Of a stretch of DNA of 64,000 bases, positions 39,400 to 51,675 are shown piece by piece. Location of the stretch: NCBI GenBank assembly GCA_025345505.1, contig JANVCC010000261.1, positions 2,962,005 to 3,026,004 of the forward strand, in the 5' to 3' direction. The notes under the pieces are model-generated. The model saw only the letters and a program-made list of their open reading frames with translations, had not been told where the DNA came from and did not search any database. Numbering within the stretch: the first letter of the stretch is position 1; the number at the start of each line of letters is the position of its first letter. The DNA is from Todiramphus chloris collaris (taxonomy: Eukaryota; Chordata; Aves; Coraciiformes; Alcedinidae). The position numbers and the translations under genes were made by a program.

Positions 39400-39870
39400 T
39401 CCTGGATAGAAACACGGACATTTCCCACTCGTTGGCTCTTTCTCCTCCATCACCGGATCAGAGTGTAATTGTCAGTAATCAGGCCTGCTTGCTGCTGATA
39501 AAACCACTCTGAATGCTAGCAGCCTTCTTTGTGTGATGACTCAATTATTCCAGAAGTGCCTCATCAAATCTGCCCCATCAGCTGGGCTAATAAATAAGGA
39601 GAAGAAACTGGCCCCCCAAAGCAAATTATAAATCCATTTGCATTAACCATTTCGCTGGTCCATGATCTAGGCAGAAATAAGCATGGCAGATTGTGTTAAG
39701 CTTATTTGAATATGTTTATAATGTTTACAGCATGCAACCCTTTTTTTTTTTTTCTTTTCCCCCTTTTTTTTTTTTTCCACAAGGTGTTGGAATTATCGGT
39801 CATGAATAGCATCTAAATGCAGTTATGTTAATTACAGCAAAGCCTCAGGCATCTTTGAGGGATAGTTTGG
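39400..39870. promoter_or_regulatory. candidate developmental enhancer-like element split by a pyrimidine tract
   Basis: Complex repeat-free sequence containing a perfect octamer ATTTGCAT at 39636-39643, AP-1-like TGACTCA near 39538, several TAAT/ATTA cores (GCTAATAAATAAG, GTTAATTACAG) and GATAA/TTATC motifs. A T/C tract (39741-39778) separates the main block from about 90 further bases of similar texture. It lies about 11 kb upstream of the ST18 start codon and may be a cis-element for that gene. Conservation was not tested. Confidence 0.3.
39741..39778 (+). repeat. pure pyrimidine tract
   Basis: T13-C-T4-C5-T13-CC, 38 bases of uninterrupted pyrimidine. Confidence 0.9.
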
Positions 39871-42800
39871 TGCTTAAATCAGGTGAAAGTTAAACCCTTC
39901 TGCTAGGCAAAATGTGATCTTGCACATGGCATTGGAATTACTGCCGTGCTTAAAAGAGAGGATGACTGCAAAGGATGTGTTTTTGCAGGTACTGGAAGGG
40001 CAGCTGCGTGTGTTACCAGGCTGTCTTGCACTGCCAGAATGACCTCCTGTTCGTCTCAAGGTGGAACTAAGTAAGATAAACTTTAGCCTTACAGTTAGGA
40101 AAGAAAATGAGACAGTAGAAGCTGGAATAATTCTGTTTCATGTGTACTCTGTACTTAATAAAACAAGTGCGAAGAGGAGTACTCTGCCCCAAGGAAATTC
40201 CTTTCTGAAGCTCCAGTTACATAAAAATGTTCTTTTCAAGACTCCTTCAGTCCAAGACTGCCCTTGTCTACTGCAGTGAGGGTGTTAAAGTGAAGCATCA
40301 GAAGGCCAAAGGAAATCAGTTTGTTTACTCATGTGCTGAATGTTACCCATGTGCTTAAGGATCTCGCTGAGGTGACCTGTAAGTTTGTGCAGAACTTAAT
40401 GTGTAAAGTTACATACTTCAGCCTGTGCAGAACAAAGATCTGACTGCAGTCAAGGGCTCAATATATCTTTATTCCTTTCTAATGGCATCTTTTGCTCACA
40501 TTTTTTTTTCTTTTCTCAAATACTCAGTATATTGTGTTATTTTATCTTGAGAAAGAGAAATCACTGTCACTGTAGGAACATGGAAAACGTTGAGGGATCA
40601 TAATGGTGAGCACACTGGAGTTTGTTTCCTTAGATATTACTTCCATTCTGAGTTAACAAATCACAAACTGTTGCCATCAGTTATTTTCATATTTGCAATA
40701 TATCAACTAGTGATGTGATAAATGAGAGAAAATCAAACGAATCTGTTTGAAATTATATTCATTTTGCTCAGAAAAGTTGTTGAGGTCTTCTACAGGTGCA
40801 GTGCAGCTTTGTGTACTGCAATTCTGACAGAGGAAACAAGCTCAGACTTCTGATGAGACAGTTTTGATGGTGGAATATGTCTTTTCTCACTATTAAATCC
40901 TCAGGAACTTTCTAGTAATCTGACGTGAATAAGTGGATTTTTACCCCATAGACAGTGGGTCAACAAGAAAGGTTGCTAGAAGGGATTTGTCACACACTTC
41001 TGATGTTGAGGAACAGGGACCAAACAGTGATTCATGTCAGTATCCTGGTATGCCTTGTGGATCTCAGTAGGATGGCTCTTCAGACTCAGTATGAAATCAT
41101 GTTGCACTGGAAATGGCTATAAACCAAAGAATGAATTGCAAAGGTTCCAGGTGACTTCATCCAAGCATTACATTGACAAATCAAGCAACTCATTTACTCC
41201 ATCTTTGTGGGTTTATAAAGTTTATTGTTCTAGTTGAATTGAGGTGCTGGTTGAAAAGTGTGAGTAATTTCTTTGTAGGTGGGCAAACTTCACCTTCAGG
41301 ATTAAAAAATTCTGTTCAGGCATATAGAGAGTTGAAGTGTAGGCACAATTTGCCTTCTGTAAATCCTTTTGAATTCTTTACTAAAGCAGATAAATGAGTT
41401 CATGCAAGTTACAAATAGATATGTGTGGACTTAAGGAGAGCGATCCCACCAAAGAACCTTGGTTGACAAACCAAGTAAGTTAGTTTTAACTGATTTCCAT
41501 CAACAATTATTCAAGGGTGTCAATAAACTAGGTAGATGTTCTTTATGGGCTCTTGAGGCCAAGATCTTATTTTTTCCAGTTGACATGGCAGAATTTTAGC
41601 TGCGCTTCTCACAATGCCTCAGTATTTGGCCTGTGATTAATAAAATATACCAAAAGTAAGGGTTTCTCAGTAACTTATTGTATAAGATTTGAATGTTACT
41701 GTGAAATCAGCACTAACTCTAGAGCTCTAACTCCAAAGTGTCAGATCCTAGCACTTATATGTGAAATATAAGTTTCTTCTTGGAGTGTGGACAGGGGTGA
41801 TGCATAGTTTATATTCCATTAGGGATATGTCACATCTCATGACACAGCATAATCCTACATACCCTGTTTATAACATGACAGATGTATGACTTTGTATTAG
41901 ACATTTTATGCATCTCTGCATCTTCCAATGTGGTGCTCACTCACAAATCAGCTGCATGGCAGCCAGCACCTCATTATGTGAAAGAAATAGGAAATAACAC
42001 ATTCAAACTTACTAACCAATCACTTCTGTCATTAAGCACAGAAGAGGGACTAGGGTTTTGTGCTTGATATAAAGTCTTGCTTTTGTCCTACCATAGCATT
42101 CTCTAATGACGTCACATGCAAGGCAGATGGGAGTAAAATAGCAAATGGCACTGTTGCATGGAGTTTTCCAGGATAATTTTAAAACCTGTTCCCCAGCCTC
42201 CACTCAGCCCTGACTCCTTTTCTTAAAAGGAGGATTTTTGGTTGTGTTAGCTTATCATGTAAAGTGAAATGTGAAAAGTTTTATATATTTTCCTGTCCTT
42301 TGTGCACTTTTCCAAGTGGATCTCAGCTGTGCTGTCTTAACTCTTGGTCCCTTAGGATGAGAGAGACAGCAGATGGGGTTAGGGCAGAGGGCTGATGCTT
42401 CTGACAGCAAACGGCCTGGTTGTTGAGTGGAAGCTGTGAGCGTCAGGAAGCTCCTTCTCCCCAGAGAACCAACTAACCACTAAAGAAAGTTGGAAATGAG
42501 CCCTTTGAGAAACGCTATTAAAAGTAGTAAAAAATTGCAATTGTGCAGATGATGTGCTGCTGTGTGGTTATTCGGATGCTAATGAGTTTGACATTAGGGA
42601 ACTCAAAGGGTTTACAGCTACTCCCTTATGTGATTTACTTCTTTATTGGCAATCTTTGAGAAAATAAATGAACATATATATTGCTAATAAATACATAACA
42701 TCATAGGATTTTAGAGAAAAACATGCAAAGTTTTAGGCTTTAGAAAGAGCTTTATTCACCCTTGGAGCTATTCTCAGAGATTTTGTTGATCTTTTGTTTT

Positions 42801-44131
42801 AGGTTAGTGTGTTTTGAACAAAGAGGAAGAGGCAAGTAGAGAGCTTTAAGTGGACTTTATTTTGGGGTGGGTTTTTTTTGTTTGTTTGTTTTTTTCTTCA
42901 TGGATGTTGAAATAGAATTGGGGGAAGAGAGTTTTGTAGATAAACAAAATATTTTTTCCAGCAACATATTGGCTAGAAAATGTCTTGACAAATCTTTTTG
43001 ATATTGGGCTTTTTTGTTCTGGGTTTTTTCCCTATTTTGCTATTTGATAAAAGTGTATTTATTCTGGTTAAAAGTTATTGATGGGATGCAACTAATATTC
43101 TATCTATTGGGACTCAAGCAGAAATTATTCACTCAATTAATTCTAGCTTCCCTGAGAATCTGTTTAGAATGAGTCTTTCTAATTTCAGAAAAGTAATATT
43201 ATAAATTTTACTGACAAAACTCCACTAGATATCTTCAGTTGAATATTGAAGTTTCACCTTTGAGTTCCTAAATTTTATCTGCAAACTTTGTCATAATTGG
43301 AATCTAGTAGATCTATTCTACTAAATACACTAGATACTATTTGTAAAGGGAGCTCTGAAGTTACAAGTAATAGTAAAATTTTACTATTTTGGTCACTAGC
43401 AGCAGGAGTGATGGCAAAATTAAGCCTGCCCATAATAACAGCTCACAGACAGATTTTCCCAGGTTGCAAGTGCCTACAACTTGAAGCGTTCAAAAGGTTT
43501 GAGTGTTCAATATTTCTGACTACAAGGCCCTCAGTGTTGTACATTTGAGATAAACTTCTTCAGCTCTTCTTCTCTCACTGTAACTGTTGATCTAGCAGGA
43601 GTTGATCTCACAGAAAAGAATAAAAATTGAGCACGGATAAATGTCAAGGATTTCCTTCAGTTTGTTTATGGCGAGAACACCATCAGTCTGCCAGAGTTTA
43701 AATTCTGATATTCAAAATAGGAAAAAAAAAAGAAAAGGGAGATTTTTCTGCTATTATTAAAATATTTTGGGATGCTCCTCACTTATTTCACACCACGTAC
43801 TGAACCGTCCTACTCTGTCAAACTAGTTCTGATGCAGTAGAAGTATTTGACTAAGGATTTCTACATACAGAAATTGGATTGTTTTCTGTGCAAGAAGAAA
43901 AACTTTTCTTAGAGTGGGTCTATTTCATAAGCTATTAGAAAGAGCATTAACAATATAAAGAAAGTATGATGATAAAAGTAAAATTGCTTTTCTTTCTGCC
44001 TCTTAGAAGCATCATTCACGCTCTTATATTACATCTTTGAAAAAAACAAAGAAGAAAACAATGTACCTGGATTATTTACCCATTTGATTTAAAGACTGTC
44101 CTGTTTAATCTACATTTTATTTAGTATAGCT
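39871..44131. other. non-coding stretch, no gene recognised
   Basis: No exon or transposon is recognised. One perfect CRE palindrome is listed separately. The interval about 42350-42620 has slightly higher complexity but no clear motif cluster. Confidence 0.5.
42107..42114. promoter_or_regulatory. perfect CRE palindrome TGACGTCA
   Basis: The full 8-base cAMP-response element, the consensus for CREB/ATF dimers. It contains a CpG in an otherwise CpG-poor region. It is about 2.1 kb upstream of the candidate exon at 44193. A single 8-mer is expected by chance at about one per 65 kb, less given CpG depletion, so function is only a possibility. Confidence 0.35.
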
Positions 44132-44190
44132 GGTTTTTGGTTTTCTTTTGTTTGGTTTTTTTTTTTGTTTTGTTTTGTTTTGTTTTTTCC
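44132..44190 (+). repeat. (TTTTG)n-like T-rich tract
   Basis: T-rich tract made largely of TTTTG and TTTGG units, ending in TTTTTTCC directly before an AG. It would serve as the polypyrimidine tract of the candidate exon that follows. Confidence 0.85.
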
Positions 44191-44192
44191 AG

Positions 44193-44299
44193 AGAATGAA
44201 TTTCAGGATTATCTGTTAAATCAGGCAAGGCACCTTGGGCTGAGTGACGAATTTGGTCCTTTGGAATCTGCACATATTTTCAGCTGGAAACACGCAAAG
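44193..44299 (+). other. candidate upstream exon of ST18 (5' UTR or alternative N-terminal coding)
   Basis: Seen directly: a T-rich tract ending TTTTTTCCAG is followed by 107 bases and then CAAAG|GTGGGA, a fair donor. Only one frame is open throughout (35 codons, beginning NEFQDYLLNQARHLG and ending SWKHAK). It ends exactly on a codon boundary, so splicing to the ATG exon at 50979 would read straight into ST18. The exon has no ATG in that frame. In another frame it holds ATG at 44196 and stops after seven codons at 44219, so as a 5' UTR exon it would carry a short upstream ORF. I do not recognise the peptide in any family. Alternatives are a 5' UTR exon whose open frame is accidental, or a pseudo-exon. 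Confidence 0.35.
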
Positions 44300-46781
44300 G
44301 TGGGATAATTTATTTACAAAAATTAATTTCAGTCAAAATATATCTCTATATTGAACTAGAATACTATGTAGTTTCATGTGTAGTTCCTCATGCATTAGGA
44401 CTATTTTTCTCTCATAACATCTGCAGTTTTTAGAACAGCAGTCTTCAATAATATTGAACAACTGAAAAAGAAATAAGTATTTCTAAATACCTACAAATTC
44501 TACTTTTTAATGTTCAGAACTATACTCTCTTAGCATTGCATACTGACAGGAGCACAACTATCTTTAAAATCTACATGACTTCAGGAGTGAGAATGTATTT
44601 CAGAATGCACTGCTTAAATTTAATCTGTGGGGTATTTTTTTTGGAGATTTTATTATTTTTTTTAATAATGCTTATTGCATTTTTTGGACTATATATCAGT
44701 TGGACAGGATAAAAACTTTGGTGTATCTGTAAAAGATCTCAAGGTACCAAAGCACTTTTTCTTTTTGAATATTGACACTTTCTTTCTTCTAAATAAAATT
44801 ATACTTAGTACGTAGTACCCCAGGAAACAGTGACAAGAGATTGAACTACATCTAGAACAGAAATCAAGGAAAAAAAGCCTCCAGAAAGTAAGATCACGCA
44901 TCAGCTTGTGTTAAGCTGCATTTCAGTGTGATAGACCACATAATTTTTATCTAAATTTAAAAAGCTAGCAGTTGCCCCTTAATTTCATAAAGCTGTGACT
45001 CTGCCCTCTAAAGCCTTGGTAAAGCAGACTAATAGAAATACTTGGCACACGTTGGTTACCTAAGGGAATAATAGAACTATTTGCTGTAGTCGTTTGGCAA
45101 AAGGACATAAACATATGGCTTTGGTTTATATTCAGCACTGCCAGTTGTGCAAAGTTGCATGGATGAAGTATACAACAGCAGTGACAACTCAGAAATCAGA
45201 ATTGAGAATCAAAATAAATCATCCTCATTACAAAGTTATTCAAGCTTGCCTCTGATTTAAGGTTTCCTTTGTTGCTGCATATTCTCAAATAGTGACTTCA
45301 ATACAAAAACCATCTACTGCTCAAAAGCAGGTATACCATTCAGCCACACTATGAAATGCCAAATTGGTAATGATTTATAGGTGTTATAAACATTCTGTAA
45401 AGTTTGCATACAGTAGATGTACTTACCTATTTTAATTCCTGAGAAATTAATATATCTGAAATAATAATTTCCATGTTATTCAACTTATTCATAGAGAAAA
45501 CAGGAATAGTGTAGCGTAAAGTAAAACAAAAGTTTCAAAAATAGAGATGACCCCCTTGTTAAGAATAATTAAAACCACAAAACAAGGCATATTTTTAGTA
45601 ATAGTCTTTAAGAACACCTACTTTGTAAATACTTTTTTCTCCTTTCTGTCCATCAACCCGTTATTTAACAAAACAGAAGAAGAAGAAGAAACTTTAACTC
45701 GGGCACAAGAAATGTTCCTAAAAATTTTGGATTTTTTTGCTGCCAGTAATCAGAAAGTATAAGTTTTATCTAGGGGTTACTGGATGTGAACTTTGCATTC
45801 CCTTCTCACGCCATACTTCTCACTGTCAGTCTGCCATTAATAACTTCATATTAGAAAAAGCTATCGTAAAATGACAGAAAGATGCAGTCAGCACAGTCAG
45901 CACTGACAGCCAAACAGTGCGCTCTACTTCTGCACAGGCTATAGAAAATCTTCTGGCTTTCAGATTTAATTAAAAAAAAAAACCAAACAAACAACTTTAT
46001 GACATTATTGTCTTTTTCTGTGTTAGATTCTTAAAAAAATTATAGATTATTAACACATGAGTACCAAAAACACTGAAAATCTTGCTCTGAGGGTATTATC
46101 GTAGGGAGAGGTGAGCACAGTGTCATGTCACCTTGGGGCACAGTACAGCACAGAGGTGGTTTTAGTGCTTAGCAGTGTCTGACTTCAACTTTAGAGTTTG
46201 TGGCTTGTGCTTGAGACGTGAGAATGGATTTGTGTGCCTTAAAAATCACTGAGGTTTGGTGGGTTTTTTTCTAAGTTCGTCTGTCTAGTGACAGATGTAG
46301 CTGTTGCCTCTGTACAAATGTAAGTAGTTTACAAATTAAAAATAGTAGAGAAAAGCTATTCTATTTTCAGACCTCTCAAAATCAGTGAAGAAGTTGTTTG
46401 CCAGATTTCATTTTGAAAATCAGATGTAACTTTTAGTTGGAAAATCACAACAAAATGTCAACTTTTATAGTCCTTGTCTATAGATAAACTGGTGATTTCT
46501 TTTCCTCTAGCTGGTTACGCAAAAGGAATCAGACTGCCAGTCTTGCAGTGGGAAAGCTACTCTGGAAAAGTCATGCTTGTACAAAGAGAAATTAGAAAAT
46601 GCATTGCTCTTACATTAGCTCTTTTCAGGAGGTGCATTTCTCTTTTCCCTGTATCAGCAGCACTGGCTTCCCCAAGTCATAGTTTTTTTCAGAGTAAAGT
46701 TCTATAAACCATCTTACCAAGCAGTAGTATCAACTCAGTTTCTGAAATTCAGGGTTAAGAATGTGCAAGTAAACTGAAATA

Positions 46782-46832
46782 GTTATTATTGTTATTGTTA
46801 TTATTGTTGTTGTTATTATTATTATTATCATT
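46782..46832 (+). repeat. (TTA/TTG)n trinucleotide repeat
   Basis: About 17 triplets of GTT/ATT type mixed in an interrupted array. Confidence 0.85.
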
Positions 46833-49301
46833 AGTTGCACATGCCCTGTTTTCAGCTGTTAGTCATATTCTTGGATCCCATTATAATATCAGTACATGCA
46901 CATGTGCACAGATAGACTCCAGGCACACAAAAAAACCTCCAAACTCAGAGCCAAATCCTGATTCCCTCACTCAGGGAAGTATTTCCAGGTGCTGCTCTCG
47001 AGTCCACTGACAGCAGTGGGATGGTACAAACAGAAGAAGAAACATTTGGTTTCTGCAGCCAGGAGCTCTGAAATAGTTTGAAGAGAAAGTATGATTGCTG
47101 CTATTCCACCAGTATATTCATTTGGGGAAATATGAATACTCTGCAGCAGTCACTTAGCAAGTTACTCCAGCATCAGCCAGCAGAATCTGTGATACCGTCA
47201 GCGATTTAAGTCAGTTTTCTGGGATCTAGTTATTGACTAACCCTTACATTTCAACAAGTATTGAAGGAAAGGGAAAAAGGATCAAAATTCACAAAGTCAG
47301 ACAGAAAACAATCATAAACTTTGGGAGATTTTTTGGAACGTGCTTTCAGAACATAATGCAACATCAATATTCTTGGTAAAATTCCAAATCACAGAAATAG
47401 GACATAAACTGAAGAAACTCTAAGGCAAGCATTTATTTCTTAGTCTGCTTGCCTAATGATATGGGACTGCATAGCTGCTGCTCCTCTGTCACTGTGTTTC
47501 TGACTGTGCATCTCCCACTATTTCCTTTCGAGTTCATTAGGTATCTTCAGCTAATTTTGGAGATAAACTATTTAGATGTGTTTAAAACCCACCAAACTGG
47601 AGAATCTAGGCATAAAACATAGAGTCCATTTCACTACTCACTTGTTATTTCTGTGAAGCTTGCCCTTAAAAATATGAGACTATAAATCCCAATAAAGTTT
47701 TCCTGGGAAGTACTTAGATACTATACTGGTGGTCCTGATGGCTAAAAACCCACAAATGGTAGTCACACATTCTGTGTGGATTTCGTGCAGGTGTGACCAT
47801 TCTATTCATGCCTTATGGCTTCTTGTCTCAAGACAGCACATGTACTGGGAGCTGACTGTCCCTGGATTTGAGAGCACCTTCCAGAATCCATCTAATCTTT
47901 ACAGTACAGAGCAGGAATAGGATATGTCTCTCAAATTAACACCTTGCTAACAATCACCTCTAAAAACTTTGGATAGAATTTCTCACTTAAGAGTTTAATC
48001 TGTTATTCCATGGGTGATTTAAGTCTGAATATTTTGCTGGCCATCTGAGGCAGTAATTTCATGTAAAACAATCACTATGAAGATAAAAATCAGAAGTGAG
48101 AAACTTTGTTCACATTTTTCCATATCAGTTTCTGAAAGAACTATAAAAACCTGACGATACTACAGGTAAATTTTGAGCAAGCGAGGTCTTTTCTGCTGAC
48201 ACAATTACAAAATTTTAGTTTTATTCAGTTACTTTTGTACAATTTTCAAGTTAAGGCATGGGACTTTTTGTAAGTTAGGGTGTTTTTAATATGACACAAA
48301 CATAATGATTATTTTAATATGTGGTATGCACCAGGCTATATAGTCTTATAAATTTTAGGTTTGAGTTGATTAAACATCTCTCATAGTTTCAAATTATTAC
48401 AAGGAAAGAAAATCAATAGAAAAATCCCCTGTGTTGATTTTATTGTTGGTTTTCACTCATTGTGCAGTTCTTAAATATTCATCACAATGCAACGTGCTAT
48501 TTAGACCAAAGTAACTGCTGTTCAGTAGGAGCAGTGGACACTTTTTGTTTCATAATTAAAAGAGCAGCGCTGTGATTGGTGTGGTATTTATTATGAAATG
48601 ATGACAAAGGAGTACCAGTGGTTTTAATAGTTTTAGCTTACAGGAGCTGTTGTTAATTTTGTCTGTAGAGTTGCAGGTGAAATAATGCACAGTGGATAAA
48701 TAGTCTATATTGGTTTAACTGAACATAATATATAGTGTGTTCTGGAGTTGTTTGTCTCAATAGACTATAGTAATCAAAAGTAATGAACCTATTATGTGCA
48801 GGACCTTGGAGAGCATAGAATGGCAGTAAAAGTGTGGCACATAAAAGGTTTATTAAAGGAAATTAAAGTCCATCATTGCCACACCTGCTCCCCTATTATA
48901 AGTCTATGGCAGGTCAGTGCCTTCAATCACAACTCAGCATCAGAGAACAGAGCCATGTTTCCCATTACCATTGCAGTCACATTGCAAAAACTCGTTCTCC
49001 AGGTTTTAAGGATAGTAACAAGTAAAGGCTGCCATCAGCCCCACTACGTAAACACAAGCCACTTATGTTCCTCCCCTGCCCATAATCAGCATCAGATGTA
49101 AATCTAAACAGAGATAATATATCGTTGTCTGGCTTTGAGGTGCATTTTGATCAATTTATACTTTCATTTCAGATATTGCTAGCCTGTGTTCTAGAATTAG
49201 ACTTCTTCAAGTACATGAATAGCCTTTGCAAATGCTTGTGTTCTCTCCTGCAAATAGGTGTTTTGATTCCAGTAGCTCTGTACAATGTTCAACCATAGAA
49301 A

Positions 49302-49412
49302 ACAACAAACAGAAAAAACAAGCAAAAAACACACACACACCCCCCAACCCTACCCCCCAAAAAACACCAAAAAAACTCCAAACGAAAACAAAGAACAAAC
49401 AACATAAGAAAT
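49302..49412 (+). repeat. strand-asymmetric A/C-rich low-complexity stretch
   Basis: About 110 bases composed almost entirely of A and C on the + strand, with very few T or G. It includes (AC)n at 49329-49340 and runs of C6. It is probably a decayed microsatellite complex. Confidence 0.75.
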
Positions 49413-50899
49413 CAGGCAAATGTGTTTTCCTCCCCTAGAAAGTCTGACTTTACTCTTTCTTTCTCAGGTCAATTTTGTCATATTCTGCAATGTTCTTTCA
49501 GATAAGACCTTCAAAACATCTCAGATATTTGAGTCATATAAAGCTAAAAATAAAGCATCCTCAGATCTTCAGAATCTATAAATGGAAAAAGGCACAAACA
49601 GAGCTTCTTGCGTCTTTGCTCAGTGGTACAAATCAGTTCTGCTGATCCTCAGAAAGCGAAGTAATAGACGGGATCTTCTGTTGACATTGTTTTTTTTATG
49701 TCGAGACCTTTTGCAGGGAAAGATGCGAGGCATAGGCAATTTCTGGTATCCATGGAATGCATCTACCTATTGCCCAACACAGTTGTACAAATCAGATGCT
49801 AGTGTCTGCCTTTGTTCCTGCACATTGGTCTGCAGAAGCACAGTCTACAGTGTGCTTGATCATCACCATTTTACAAACAGCGAAACTGAGATTCAAAGCA
49901 AAGATAGATAGTAAGATACTAACAGAGACTGAAAGAGAATTCCCAAGTTCCTGATATTATGCCTCAGGAAAAAAATCTTCATGAGAGAGTCTTTCTTACA
50001 TAAAAATTAAGAGTTACTTTTAGAAAGGAGTTTGCCTCCCTGGACATGGTGAAAATTACACTGTTGTACAATCTGCTGTACGTCATTGCAGCTATCCACA
50101 CCAGAACATGAAATCTTAATCCTTTTGAATTTCAGGGGTTTGTAATAAAATCCATGGATTGAAAACCTGCCCCTACAATTATGGGTCTGGGCCAGATCCA
50201 AGACCAGAAGGTGCATATTTCCAGTGCTGGTTTAGATGTAGCCAAAAGTGTCACAAGAATAGCTGATTTTGAAAGGTCTCTGTTATTTCAGTTCAAAATC
50301 TTAAGGCAACAGCTGACTTTTTGGGGGGGTTGGATTTTTTTGGTTGTTTGGGGTTGTTTTTTAATGTGAAATACAAACCTGAACACTACATTCTCCCAAA
50401 AGCTCATATAAATCTGTAATGGTCTCTTTGACCAACATTTCTGTAAGAAGTAGTTGGTGAAGCTGTGGAGCGTTTCAAAGATGTACGTACACAATTAGGC
50501 ACATTCAAGCAAGAGGGTTTCATGTTTTAAGGATGATGTTGTCAGAAATGCAAGTTAGAAGGCAGCTGTCAAGATAAGCTTCAGTTACAACAATAATGCA
50601 GAGTGCCTGTAGGCACTGGGCTTTCTGGGACCTTTTCTTCCAGGAGGTGGATGCTGAAAGCAGCACTCATAGAGCACTGCTGTTTCTAACCTTATGTCTT
50701 CAGCTAACACCTGTAGACCTTGTCATTAAACCTTACAGAGTCACTCATAACCATCACTTTATTAAACAAATCTGTATCATTAAAGGTATCTCCTAGGTAT
50801 TTACAAGATATTCACAGATGGCTTTTTATCTCTCTGACAAGATTAATAAGGCATGATTATTCTTCTTTCTATTACTGTCTAGCCTTTGGAAATGGGGTT

Positions 50900-50916
50900 G
50901 GGGGGGGGGGGGGGGG
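50900..50916 (+). repeat. poly(G) tract, G17
   Basis: Seventeen guanines preceded by GGGGTT, 62 bases upstream of the acceptor of the ST18 initiator exon. It has G-quadruplex potential in both the gene's coding-strand DNA and the pre-mRNA. Confidence 0.9.
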
Positions 50917-50978
50917 AAGGAGACTTTTTTTCTCAATGGCGAAAAGAATGAATTAAAGACTTTGTGTTAATATTGCAG

Positions 50979-51033
50979 ATGGATGCAGATGGGGAAAATA
51001 AAAAGCTGCGCACACGCTCAAAAGGAAGCAAGG
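50979..51033 (+). CDS. ST18: ST18, first coding exon (partial gene)
   Basis: Encodes MDADGENKKLRTRSKGSK plus the first base of the next codon. ST18 (MYT3/NZF3) is a nuclear transcription factor of the MYT1 family, which binds DNA through CCHHC zinc fingers and acts in neural and endocrine-cell differentiation. The RTRSKG motif near residues 11-16 is a signature of the N-termini of MYT1, MYT1L and ST18. The MDA start, acidic residues 4-6 and the total length to the second exon fit ST18 best from memory of the human protein. The exon opens at the ATG itself, behind the acceptor TTAATATTGCAG, and ends in AAGG|GTGAGT, a near-consensus donor (phase 1). The zinc fingers lie in exons beyond this window. 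The alternative is MYT1L, judged less likely. Confidence 0.85.
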
Positions 51034-51319
51034 GTGAGTTAGCAAGCACGTTCCACGACCCTGTGCCCAGCACACCATGAAATATGATAGTTCCTGTGCA
51101 CAGTCCCTAATGTGCAGTAAGAGAGTGTGTAGCTTCCTTAGGGCTGCTTTTTTAATCAAGGCAGGACACAGACTGCTGGCATTAAGAGGCACAATGTTAT
51201 TAGCTATGGCTTAAAGAAAAGCAGGAAAAAAAAAAAAACAAAACCAAAAAAGAAGTGCTGTATTCTATTTTCTTTGAGCTATTTCTCCAAGAAAATAAAG
51301 GTTATGCTTTTTATTATGC

Positions 51320-51675
51320 AAACAAAGAATTTCCATAGGGAGTGGAGCTAGACAATATTGAATGGATGCTTTCAAAAGAACGTACAAAACTTTGTCTCAG
51401 CCAACTGAATGGATTTTTCTCTATTGCCATTAATTATCTTTAAATTAGCTGCATAAATGGTCCAGAAGTAAATTTACTGTAATCAAAAGGTGCAGGTGTA
51501 TGCGGCAGAGGAGAACCTTGTGGGTTTTTTAAGTGCTGCTGCTCGTGTTTCATTTTGCAAAGTTATGACAGAGTTGTATTTCCCAGCTATTCCTCCCTTT
51601 TTGTAAGGAACAGATGGAAATGCAGTACTGAGAGATAAACAGGCCCTTAATGATCTCAACATCTGGAAAAGATGA
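51320..51675. promoter_or_regulatory. candidate intronic regulatory element
   Basis: Repeat-free sequence 290 bases past the first coding exon. It contains homeodomain-type cores (CCATTAATTATC, AAATTAGCTG), an E-box CAGGTG at 51493-51498 and an AP-1-like TTATGACAGAG near 51560. The position in the first coding intron and the motif density suggest an enhancer. Conservation is untested. Confidence 0.25.

Larger units (their letters stand above)
44300..50978 (+). other. probable ST18 intron or 5' flank, non-coding
   Basis: If the candidate exon at 44193 is real, this is a 6.7-kb intron that ends with the acceptor TTAATATTGCAG at 50978. No further exon is recognised. Contents are simple repeats at 46782-46832, 49302-49412 and 50900-50916, within ordinary AT-rich sequence. 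Confidence 0.5.

Noticed and set aside
45547-45762. 71-codon open frame with an EEEEE run, exon-like at first glance
   Set aside because: The acidic run is a short AGA repeat; acceptor and donor are poor and the upstream half is unstructured AT-rich sequence.
48796-49101. 101-codon open frame (+)
   Set aside because: No family resemblance and no exon signals. Considered chance.
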